From CAZQCI01 sp964592255 (lineage in GTDB: Bacteria > UBA10199 > SBBF01), in NCBI GenBank assembly GCA_964592255.1, contig CAZQCI010000097.1, forward strand, positions 1 through 8,337: a stretch of 8,337 nucleotides of DNA, read 5' to 3'. The translations under genes and the position numbers were made by a program. The notes beneath the pieces were generated by a model. The model did no database searches and was not told the origin of the DNA. It was given only the letters and a program-made list of their open reading frames with translations. Shown piece by piece: positions 1-7,000 of the stretch (the stretch's first letter is position 1; each line of letters begins with the position of its first letter).

Positions 1-210
1 GGCGGAGACTGCAGGCGTTTCTATTTTGGGCGATTCGGAAGGTTTGTAAGGAAGATCCACTGCTGGCTTCACACCTTCCGCAACCCCTTCAGCACCGGAA
101 GGAGCCATCGCACCCGGACCCACAGGAGCCATTGATGAGTCTTCCGCTACAATCACACGGGCACAGAGAATACAACACAAGAATGAGACGGATAATAAAA
201 ACTGTTTCAT
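1..210 (-). CDS. Exported Ala/Pro/Gly-rich protein, N-terminal part only
   Basis: The reading frame starts with ATG at 208-210 and stays open for 70 codons to the window edge, so the C-terminal part is missing. Residues 1-22 look like a signal peptide: K2, a hydrophobic core with LLSVSFLCCILC, then a plausible signal peptidase I site near VIVA|ED. The mature part seen is low-complexity and disordered in character, rich in Ala, Pro, Gly, Val and Glu (for example APVGPGAMAPSGAEG), like a linker before a folded domain that lies outside the window. The start is only 3 nt past the phosphatase stop codon and no Shine-Dalgarno sequence is visible, so translation is probably coupled to that gene. Function cannot be named. 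It may be a periplasmic or cell-surface partner made with the phosphatase, but that rests on gene order alone. Confidence 0.7.
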   Translation of the reverse strand, partial: MKQFLLSVSFLCCILCARVIVAEDSSMAPVGPGAMAPSGAEGVAEGVKPAVDLPYKPSESPKIETPAVSA

Positions 211-213
211 GAT

Positions 214-1110
214 TTATAGATGACGATAGACGACAAACGTGTAGTTATCCAAACTCACTGGCTCTTTAAGACTGGTTTCATGGTTTAAAAAAACATTCTG
301 AACAGCGCCAGACAATACCCCTTCCAACTGATCCCAAGGCCGGCCTTCCAACAAAGTAATAATTTCCTCATCCGTGATATTTCCAAAAAAACCATCCGAG
401 GCTAACAATACTTTGTCCCCTTTTTCTAAAATAACTTCATCAATTAAAGGAATACCGGAAGGCTTCATTTCCACATCCACTGAGCGACTGGATACAAAGC
501 GGTAGAAAGGTTCCACACTTCCCATGGCATTGAGAATAACATTACGCAAAGGATGCCGGCGCATCCCTTCTTTTTCAGCAATTTCTCCCGCACAAAACAT
601 CAGCCATACGGCCGATTGATCCAGAGTTTGATAAATAATCTTTCCTTGCCGAATCACATAAGCCCGGGAATCCCCAACATTAGCAACATGTAAATGAGAC
701 CCTTCAATTTTAGCAGCTACTAAGGTAGTAGTTCCCATATTCGGCAGCTCACTTTGCAACTGTTGTTCCAATAAAGTACGGTGCACCTTCTCAAATGCCG
801 GAGCCAGATCATCCCCTAAAATCAAGGCTTCAGGAACACGAGACACTGCAAGTCCGGCTGCTTTTTCGGAGAAAAAAGAAGAACCTAATCCATCTGCCAC
901 GCACAAAACAAGGGAGGCTTGTCCATCATTAAAAGACACATACACACTGGCGGCATCTTGATTTTTACGCCGACCCCGACCAATATTGGTATGGCCTAAA
1001 ACCTTTTCCTGCCAATGATGAGGAAGGTGTTTGGAAAAAGAAGCTGACTCGACATTATGTCCAATGACCACACCCAAGATATCTTCTGATGTTTTAACCC
1101 CCGCTTTCAT
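214..1110 (-). CDS. PP2C/PPM-family Ser/Thr protein phosphatase
   Basis: This 298-residue protein is a cytoplasmic metal-dependent phosphatase that would remove phosphate from Ser/Thr residues. The PPM motifs occur in order: R47-x-x-N50-Q-D52 (motif 1, phosphate and metal contact), ADGLG 72-76 (metal ligand D73), GTT 126-128, VGDSRAYV 145-152, SDG 238-240 (metal ligand D239) and DN 288-289 near the C terminus. All expected acidic metal ligands are present, so it should be active. The length is slightly above that of minimal bacterial enzymes (about 240-260) because of a roughly 40-residue N-terminal extension. No signal peptide or membrane segment is seen. The start is ATG at 1108-1110, with only a weak AGG about 12 nt upstream. 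The stop is TAA at 214-216, and the next gene begins 3 nt later. No partner kinase lies in the window, so the substrate is unknown. Family assignment is secure; pathway is not. Confidence 0.95.
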   Translation of the reverse strand: MKAGVKTSEDILGVVIGHNVESASFSKHLPHHWQEKVLGHTNIGRGRRKNQDAASVYVSFNDGQASLVLCVADGLGSSFFSEKAAGLAVSRVPEALILGDDLAPAFEKVHRTLLEQQLQSELPNMGTTTLVAAKIEGSHLHVANVGDSRAYVIRQGKIIYQTLDQSAVWLMFCAGEIAEKEGMRRHPLRNVILNAMGSVEPFYRFVSSRSVDVEMKPSGIPLIDEVILEKGDKVLLASDGFFGNITDEEIITLLEGRPWDQLEGVLSGAVQNVFLNHETSLKEPVSLDNYTFVVYRHL

Positions 1111-1224
1111 CAGGTTAGAATACCTAGATTTACTTAAAGTGAACAGTAGTAATTTTAGGAAACAGGCAAACCGGTAAGATACTTACATTCCCAAATATCG
1201 GACGAATACACGAAATAGAACCCA

Positions 1225-1449
1225 TTATTTTCTATACGTAGCGTAATAAAAAGGAATATTTGCAGGGACCATCCATTCCAATAGATAGACTATCAAAGGC
1301 TCAACCTCGTAGCGATAACTTGCCTGAGTCGAAGGCGGTGCCGGCGGTACGGCACAGGCCACACTGGGCGCCCCACAGGGAACGGGCAAAGGAATAAGTG
1401 CAATCATAAGAATAGCAAAAAGAAGTCTCTTTTTTGTTTTGGGCTTCAT
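1225..1449 (-). CDS. Small exported protein, unrecognised
   Basis: A 74-codon frame runs from ATG at 1447-1449 to TAA at 1225-1227. The N terminus is a convincing export signal: MKPKTKKR (five basic residues), then a hydrophobic core LLFAILMIALIPLPV. Two cysteines follow at residues 25 and 32, then a Pro-rich stretch (VPPAPPSTQA) and a tail with aromatic and hydrophobic residues (YLLEWMVPANIPFYY) ending in YRK. Signal peptidase could cut near ACA|VPP. The Cys context is not a good lipobox (Pro or Ala before Cys, no Leu at -3). A TTG at 1467 would add six residues, but ATG directly before the basic stretch is the more natural start; neither has a clear ribosome site. It points the same way as the phosphatase 114 bp downstream and may lead that operon. 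No family is recognised; it could be a small envelope protein. It is supported by signal peptide structure, not by homology. Confidence 0.55.
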   Translation of the reverse strand: MKPKTKKRLLFAILMIALIPLPVPCGAPSVACAVPPAPPSTQASYRYEVEPLIVYLLEWMVPANIPFYYATYRK

Positions 1450-1500
1450 AAAAACTATTTTAACCAAAGAGCATCATAAAAAACAATCAACAATAAAAAA

Positions 1501-1510
1501 AGTATATGAT
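1501..1510. promoter_or_regulatory. Possible divergent promoter core between the minus-strand group and the PPTase gene
   Basis: The 72-bp region 1450-1521 between divergent genes is very A-rich. It holds TATGAT at 1505-1510 on the plus strand and TATACT on the minus strand (complement of 1501-1506), each one mismatch from the TATAAT -10 element. No good -35 element sits at the right distance from either. If the plus-strand box is used, transcription would start only about 5 nt before the TTG start codon, giving a nearly leaderless message. This is a weak call based on composition and two hexamers. Confidence 0.3.
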
Positions 1511-1521
1511 AGAAAAAAAAC

Positions 1522-2145
1522 TTGAAGACCCTAACCCCAAACGAAATTCATATTTATTTATTTTCTTTATCGGGACCTCCGCTTCACCAGCATCATCTTT
1601 CCATGGAAGAACAACAAAGAGCGGAGCGCTTACACTCCGCTAAAAATAAAAAGAGTTTTATAATAGCCCATGAGAAACTCCGACTCATTTTAGCGGATTA
1701 TTTGGATCAAAAACCTCAAGAGATTTGCATTCTAACCACAAAAACCGGCAAGCCTTTTTTAGACAAACATCCTCTTCATTTCAACTTATCACACTCAAAA
1801 GATTGGGGGCTGCTCGCTCTTTCACTCGACAATCCTGTGGGGGTAGACATTGAAGCTCTCAGGGACAATGTAGATCACAACAAAATCTCCCAACGTTTTT
1901 TCAGCACAGAAGAAACAAGCACCCTTAACAAACTACCTACAGTAGAAAAATGGGAATATTTTTTTTCGTTATGGACTCAAAAAGAAGCCTACCTCAAAGC
2001 TAAAGGAGAAGGCTTAAGTGGCAATTTAAACTATTCTATTAAAGAGATAAAAGACTACACCATTCAAGATGTAACAGCTCCTGAAGGTTACAAAGCAGCT
2101 TTAGCAACAAAGAAGCATTCATACAAAACAATCTTGATCAAATAA
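1522..2145 (+). CDS. Sfp-type 4'-phosphopantetheinyl transferase
   Basis: This 207-residue enzyme transfers the 4'-phosphopantetheine arm of coenzyme A to a conserved serine of acyl or peptidyl carrier proteins, activating them for fatty-acid, polyketide or non-ribosomal peptide synthesis. Family motifs are present in order: GKPFL 76-80, FNLSHSKD 87-94, VGVDIE 106-111 (Mg ligands D109 and E111), RFFSTEE 125-131 and LWTQKEAYLKAKGEGL 150-165 (W151, K154, E155 and the following lysines). Length is usual for the Sfp/Gsp group and longer than AcpS (about 125). TTG is taken as the start because an in-frame TAG lies four codons upstream at 1510-1512, the next Met is residue 28, and the expected N-terminal strand (IHIYLFSL) begins right after it. 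No Shine-Dalgarno is seen. No synthase or carrier-protein gene is in the window, so it may be the general PPTase of the cell. Confidence 0.93.
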   Translation: MKTLTPNEIHIYLFSLSGPPLHQHHLSMEEQQRAERLHSAKNKKSFIIAHEKLRLILADYLDQKPQEICILTTKTGKPFLDKHPLHFNLSHSKDWGLLALSLDNPVGVDIEALRDNVDHNKISQRFFSTEETSTLNKLPTVEKWEYFFSLWTQKEAYLKAKGEGLSGNLNYSIKEIKDYTIQDVTAPEGYKAALATKKHSYKTILIK

Positions 2146-2168
2146 GAGATGATCTCTAAAAAAAATTC

Positions 2169-2196
2169 TGGACAATTTATGCTTAACGCATAAAGT
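2169..2196 (+). promoter_or_regulatory. Candidate promoter of the TetR-OMF-RND operon
   Basis: TGGACA at 2169-2174 differs from the -35 consensus TTGACA at one base. After a 16-bp spacer, TAAAGT at 2191-2196 matches TATAAT at four of six bases. Transcription would start near 2203, about 10 nt before the TetR ATG, which leaves no space for a usual ribosome site. The -10 box lies inside the predicted operator, as expected for autorepression. The -10 match is weak, and TATGCT at 2178-2183 is an alternative with no -35 partner. Confidence 0.4.
2176..2194. repeat. 19-bp perfect inverted repeat overlapping the operator
   Basis: TTTATGC at 2176-2182 is repeated in inverted form as GCATAAA at 2188-2194, with TTAAC between them. 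The right arm is shared with the left arm of the 28-bp operator, so the CATAAA element occurs three times (inverted, direct, inverted) within about 40 bp. It could be a second regulator site or, in a transcript reading through from the PPTase gene, a hairpin competing with the one over the TetR start codon. Confidence 0.5.
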
Positions 2197-2216
2197 AAGT
2201 AAGCACTCACTTTATG
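2189..2216. promoter_or_regulatory. Probable TetR-family operator overlapping the start codon
   Basis: A 28-bp near-palindrome has arms CATAAAGTaAGT (2189-2200) and ACTcACTTTATG (2205-2216), separated by AAGC. The arms match at 11 of 12 positions. The last three bases of the right arm are the ATG of the TetR gene, and the left arm covers the candidate -10 box. Inverted AGTnAGT/ACTnACT half-sites of this spacing are common among TetR-family regulators of lipid or efflux genes (general family knowledge), and TetR proteins usually control their own promoter. The operator role is inferred; the symmetry is directly visible. Confidence 0.7.
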
Positions 2217-2807
2217 AAACGCCTTCATTCACCAGAACGCCGCGAACAGATTTTAAGATCTGCCATTTGCCTCTTTTCAAAGCAGGGTTTTAGAGGCACC
2301 AAAACGCGTGATATTGCTCAAAAAGCTGGCATCAGCGAAGCGCTTCTCTTCAAACATTTTCCCGATAAACAAAGCCTGTACGAGGCCATTCTCACTTTAA
2401 AGATGGAGGAAAAAGTCCCTCTCATCTTAAGCTTATTAGACAACGGACCTCCTCAAGAAGTATTAAAAAAAATCGCCTTAAAAATGGTGGAACAACATGA
2501 AAAAGATCCCGATTTTTTAAAACTACTCTATTTTTCAGTATTAGAAGGGCATGAACTGTCAGACTTACTTTTCCAGAAAAAAAATCTTCCTATTAGGGAT
2601 CATTTAGAAACATACATCCGCCGTGAAGTCAAAAAAGGCACATTACGCCAATGTAACCCCAAAAAAACATCCTTTGCGTTCATGGCTTTAATTTCGGGCT
2701 ATATCATGACCCGTATTTTTTTTCGGATTCCAGAAATTGTTAAAGCCTCACCCGCTTCTTTTATTAACGATTATATCGACATTTTTTTGAAAGGAATTCT
2801 GACGTGA
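2214..2807 (+). CDS. TetR/AcrR-family transcriptional regulator
   Basis: This 197-residue protein is of usual TetR-family length. The N-terminal DNA-binding domain is clear: ERREQILRSAICLFSKQGF (8-26) as helix 1, a helix-turn-helix over T31-F49 with TRDIAQKAGI then SEALLFKHF, and the typical closing DKQSLYEAIL (51-60). The C-terminal ligand-binding and dimer part (about 65-197) is helical and, as usual, does not reveal the ligand. ATG at 2214 is the only sensible start since the family N terminus follows at once; it lies inside the operator and has no Shine-Dalgarno. The stop overlaps the outer-membrane factor start by 4 nt (GTGA). It most likely represses its own operon and so the efflux genes. 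The ligand may be a drug, a fatty acid derivative or a cell metabolite; the sequence does not say. Confidence 0.93.
   Translation: MKRLHSPERREQILRSAICLFSKQGFRGTKTRDIAQKAGISEALLFKHFPDKQSLYEAILTLKMEEKVPLILSLLDNGPPQEVLKKIALKMVEQHEKDPDFLKLLYFSVLEGHELSDLLFQKKNLPIRDHLETYIRREVKKGTLRQCNPKKTSFAFMALISGYIMTRIFFRIPEIVKASPASFINDYIDIFLKGILT
2790..2795 (+). promoter_or_regulatory. Ribosome binding site of the outer-membrane factor gene
   Basis: AAAGGA lies 8 nt before GTG at 2804-2806, inside the end of the TetR gene. It supports GTG as the true start. The frame then begins MKRSLLFIF, a proper signal peptide. Confidence 0.75.
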
Positions 2808-4099
2808 AACGAAGCCTCTTATTTATTTTCATACTACTGATGACCCCTCCTCTTTGGGCGGGGAACACAAAAAAACTCAGTTTGATGGAATGCTACCGAC
2901 AATCTCTCGAGACGAGTGAGGCTTTGGGAATCCGTGAAGAAGACATCCATGTTGCCTCGGCCCACTATTTACAAGCTTTAGGAACAGTACTTCCACAGCT
3001 TAACGCAACAGGTTCGGAAACCATTCAAGACACCAAGAACAATTCTAGTTCTGTCTCAGGAACATTAACCGATCATAGGCGACATACAACCGCCCTATCC
3101 GTTACCCAACCTTTGTTTCAAGGCTTTCGGGAATTTAGCGCCCTTAAAATTTCGCATGTTGAAAAAGAAAAAAACCAATTTCTTGTGCAACACGCACGCA
3201 ACCAACTTTTTGCGGACGTAGCCAAAGCCTATTACACCATTTTAGCCTTAGAGGATGAACTGAGTATTCAACAATCCATTCTTTCAAGTCTTAACTCTCG
3301 GAAAATGGAGTTAAAAGAACGCGTCTCTTTAGGGCGCTCCCGTGAAAGTGACCAGATGAGCACAGAAGCGCAAGCGGCTTCAGCCCAAGCAGAAATTGAA
3401 CGGTTAAAAGGCTTGGTTCAAAACTCACGTGACATGCTGGGCTTTTTAATCGGCAAACCGGTCACTGAAAAATTAATGGATGAATTTCCAGTCCCCTCCA
3501 AGCAAAAACCGATAGAAGACTATCTTGCCGATCTCAACGCGCGCCCGGATGTAGAAGCTACTCAAGCCCAAGCTAAATTAGCCAAAGGCCAACTCAATTA
3601 TGAAAAAGGAGGCCTGCTTCCTAAGGCTGATTTTATCGGAAATTATTATCCTTATCGATCAGGATTTCAAAAAGACATTAAATGGGATGTTAACTTCAAT
3701 GTGACATTTCCTATTTTCGATGGAGGCACCACTTACGGACTCATTCAAGAATCGAAAGCAGCGCTTAAAAAAGCAGAATTGACGCATCAAGAATCCTCAC
3801 GTCAAGCGGAGCTGGAACTTCGACAAGCCTACAATACACTCACCTCTTCCTTGAAGCAGTTATGGGCTTTAAAAAATGCTGCGGCTAAAGCCCAAACTAC
3901 TTTTACCTTACTAACGGAAGAATATCGCTCTAGCCTTGTCAATAACTTGGATGTACTTGATGCCCTTCACAATTGGCAAGAAAGACGCTTGGAGGCCAGC
4001 CTTGCTTTCTTCCAAACCAAATTGAATTATTTAAATCTTATCATTGCCTCAGGAAAAAACCCTGGGGATGAAAAACTAAAAGCGGAGAAACAACCATGA
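2804..4099 (+). CDS. TolC-like outer-membrane efflux factor (OMF)
   Basis: This 431-residue protein is a trimeric outer-membrane channel with a long periplasmic coiled-coil tunnel, the exit duct of tripartite efflux pumps. A signal peptide covers residues 1-19 or 20 (MKRSLLFIF ... LWA|GN). The OMF fold is a tandem repeat and both halves show its signs: LPQLNATG 63-70 then QPLFQGF 102-108 in the first, and RPDVEATQAQA 247-257, GLLPKADF 270-277 and TFPIFDGG 301-308 in the second. Each is followed by long Ala/Glu/Gln/Lys-rich helices (about 110-215 and 310-410). There is no Cys after the signal, so it is not a lipoprotein of the OprM/NodT kind. The GTG start overlaps the TetR stop and the stop overlaps the RND start, each by 4 nt. 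Length is full. Expression is presumably controlled by the TetR protein. Confidence 0.93.
   Translation: MKRSLLFIFILLMTPPLWAGNTKKLSLMECYRQSLETSEALGIREEDIHVASAHYLQALGTVLPQLNATGSETIQDTKNNSSSVSGTLTDHRRHTTALSVTQPLFQGFREFSALKISHVEKEKNQFLVQHARNQLFADVAKAYYTILALEDELSIQQSILSSLNSRKMELKERVSLGRSRESDQMSTEAQAASAQAEIERLKGLVQNSRDMLGFLIGKPVTEKLMDEFPVPSKQKPIEDYLADLNARPDVEATQAQAKLAKGQLNYEKGGLLPKADFIGNYYPYRSGFQKDIKWDVNFNVTFPIFDGGTTYGLIQESKAALKKAELTHQESSRQAELELRQAYNTLTSSLKQLWALKNAAAKAQTTFTLLTEEYRSSLVNNLDVLDALHNWQERRLEASLAFFQTKLNYLNLIIASGKNPGDEKLKAEKQP
4083..4087 (+). promoter_or_regulatory. Ribosome binding site of the RND permease gene
   Basis: CGGAG sits 8 nt before the ATG at 4096, within the last codons of the outer-membrane factor gene. 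Together with the ATGA overlap it supports translational coupling and this start. Confidence 0.7.
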
Positions 4100-7000
4100 C
4101 CTTGTCCGATTTTTCCATTAAAAGACCTGTCTTTGCATGGATGCTCATGGCCGGCCTTATTGTTTTCGGATGGTTTTCTTTTAGAGGTATGGGCATCAGT
4201 CAACTACCAGACGTCGACTTCCCGGTAGTAAACGTCAATATTACTTTAGAAGGGGCCACGCCTGAAGTCATGGAAACACAAGTCACCGACATCATCGAAG
4301 ATTCGGTCATGACCATTCAAGGCATTAAGGACGTTTCTTCTGTTTCACGTCAAGGGCAAGCCGACATTACAATTCAATTTGAACTGAACCGCGACATCGA
4401 TGCGGCATTGCAAGAAGTACAAACTAAAATTGCCCAAGCTCAAAAAAATATCCCTAAAGAAGTAGATCCTCCGGTGGTAACCAAAACCAACCCAGAAGAC
4501 CAACCTATCATGTGGGTAGCCTTATCCGGAGAAGGTGAACTTCCTCTGAGAGACTTGATGTCCTATGTCAATGACATCCTTAAAGATCAAATCACCACCG
4601 TTCCAGGAGTGGGAGACGTCAACTTAGGTGGCTATATTGATCCCAATTTACGCGTATGGATTAGTCAAGAACAACTCAACAGCAATCAATTAACTGTCTC
4701 TGATATTATTTCTGCTATCGAAAAAGGACACCAGGAAACACCGGCCGGATATATCGATACGGGACCTCAAGAAATCAACGTGCGCGTCATGGGAGAAGCC
4801 TCTTCCGTAGAAGAGTTTAATCGCATCATTATCCCCCAACGAAGTGGGGAATCTATTTGGAAGAAAATCAAAATAGGCGACATGGCTACCGTTGAAGATG
4901 ACCTCAATGACATCCGCCGTATTTCGCGCCACATGCAAAAACCTTCGGTAGGAATCGGGGTCAAAAAACAAAGAGGCTCCAATGCAGTTGCTGTCGCTAA
5001 AGCGGTTAAATCTAAAGTAGCAGAAATTCAAAAAACACTTCCCACTCATTTGAAGTTACAAGTGGTCTTTGATTCAACCCAGTTTATCGAAGAATCAACT
5101 CACGAGCTCAATTTTACTATTTTGCTTTCAGCCATACTCACCGGTATCGTGTGTTGGCTTTTTTTAGGATCGTGGAGCTCCACCTTTAATGTCTTACTTT
5201 CCATTCCCACCTCAATTATTGGATCATTTACCATTCTCTATTTCATGGGTTTTACACTCAACACATTCACCTTGTTGGGCTTGGCATTAGCCATCGGTAT
5301 TGTCGTGGATGATGCCATCATGGTTTTGGAAAACATCGTACGTTATCGGGAACAAGGTTATTCCTCGGTTAAAGCCGCTCTTGTTGGAGCCCGTGAAATT
5401 ACCTTTGCGGCCATGGCCGCATCCGTTTCCATTTTAGCCATTTTCATGCCCGTTGTTTTCATGAAAGGCATTATTGGAAAATTCTTTTTCCAATTTGGAA
5501 TTACTATGACGGTAGCAGTACTACTGTCCTTATTAGAAGCTTTAACGCTAGCCCCGATGCGTTGCTCCCAATATTTACAAATCGAACATAGTTCACGCTT
5601 AGCCCATGCTATGGACCGATTTATGACGCGTCTTAAAGAAATTTATTCCCGTTATTTGGAAAAAGCCCTCAACAATCGAGGACGCGTTCTCATAGGCACA
5701 CTCATCTTTTTTATTCTTTCTTTAGGTCTTATCTTTTTTATTCCTAAAGAGTTTGTCCCCTCACAAGATCAAAGCCGTCTCTTGGTACGCCTGCAAACTC
5801 CCTTAGGCTCCTCCATTGAATTCACCGATAATATCGCCAAACAAGAAGAAAAAATTTTGGCGCAAATACCTTCTCTACTTCAATACTATGTCTCAGTCGG
5901 CGGTTTTGGAGCTGGGGGCGAAGTCAATACGATCATGATGTTTTTAACACTTAAGCCTATCAAAGAACGACCCAAAACCGGATGGTGGCATCATGTAAGC
6001 CAACAAGAAGTGATGGGAGAATTGCGTAAAAAATTACAAATTGACGGAGTGACGCGTGTATCCATTCAAGATCTTTCTCTTTCTGCCATGGCTGAAAAAC
6101 GGGGCTTTCCCGTTGAGTTTAGTCTACGCGGCCCCGACTGGGACAAACTGGGAAGTTTAAGTGCATTGATGATGGATAAAATGAAGGAAAGCGGTTTGAT
6201 GGTGGATATCGACACAGACTACCATTTAGGAATGCCCGAAATTCAAGTGGTGCCAGATCGTGAAAAAGCTGCCGCACGGGGCGTCCCCATCGCTACCATT
6301 GCCGACACCATCAATGCGATGATCGGCGGAGTACGTGTAGGAAAATACACCAAAAATGGCAAACGCTACGACATTCGGGTACGTCTTGTAGGAGAAGACA
6401 GACAAGCACCGGAAGACATCAGTAATATTTGGGTGAGAAACATCCATGGCGAGCTGGTTCAACTTAAAGAGGTAGTCAGTTTAAATAAGAAGTCCACCTT
6501 ACTCTCCATTTCACGTCAAAACCGGGAAAGAGCCATCAGCATTTTTGCAGGTATTGCTGACGGCAAATCACAAGCAGAAGCGTTGGATGAAGTACAAAAA
6601 ATCGCCAAAGAGATTATGCCCAATGGTTATCGTATGGTTCTTTCGGGAACATCCCAAACTTTTAACGAATCCAACAATAGCCTATACATGACTTTGTTTT
6701 TGGGAGTCTTCGTTGCCTATATGGTGTTGGCCTCGCAATTCAACAGTTTTATGCATCCGATTATCGTCCTCATGGCACTACCTTTCAGTGTGAGCGGCGC
6801 TCTTATCGCCTTATTAGCAGGTCAGCAATCTCTCAACATGTATAGTATGATCGGTATTATTTTATTGATGGGCTTGGTGAAGAAAAACTCAATTCTCCTC
6901 GTCGACTTCACAAACGAAAAGCGCAAGCATGGCTTATCCCTTCAACAAGCTTTAAAAGAAGCCTGCCCCATCAGGCTACGCCCTATTTTAATGACTTCTT

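Noticed and set aside
1450..1467. TTG start at 1467 giving a six-residue longer version of the small exported protein
   Set aside because: ATG at 1449 directly precedes the basic start of the signal peptide (MKPKTKKR). The longer form puts hydrophobic residues before it and gains no ribosome site.
2145..2157. Inverted repeat AGAGAT-G-ATCTCT right after the PPTase stop, followed by A8
   Set aside because: It looks like a terminator at first, but in the plus direction the run after the stem is A, not T, and in the minus direction the T-run comes before the stem. The loop is also too small for a stable hairpin.
2804..4099. Adaptor (HlyD/AcrA-like) domain hidden in or fused to the outer-membrane factor
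   Set aside because: The 431 residues are fully accounted for by a signal peptide and two OMF repeats; no lipoyl or barrel-hybrid motifs are seen.
4690..5049. Open frames on the minus strand inside the RND gene (4690-5049, 4767-4982, 6226-6462)
   Set aside because: They lie inside a complete, well-conserved permease gene, show no family motifs or ribosome sites, and are composition shadows.
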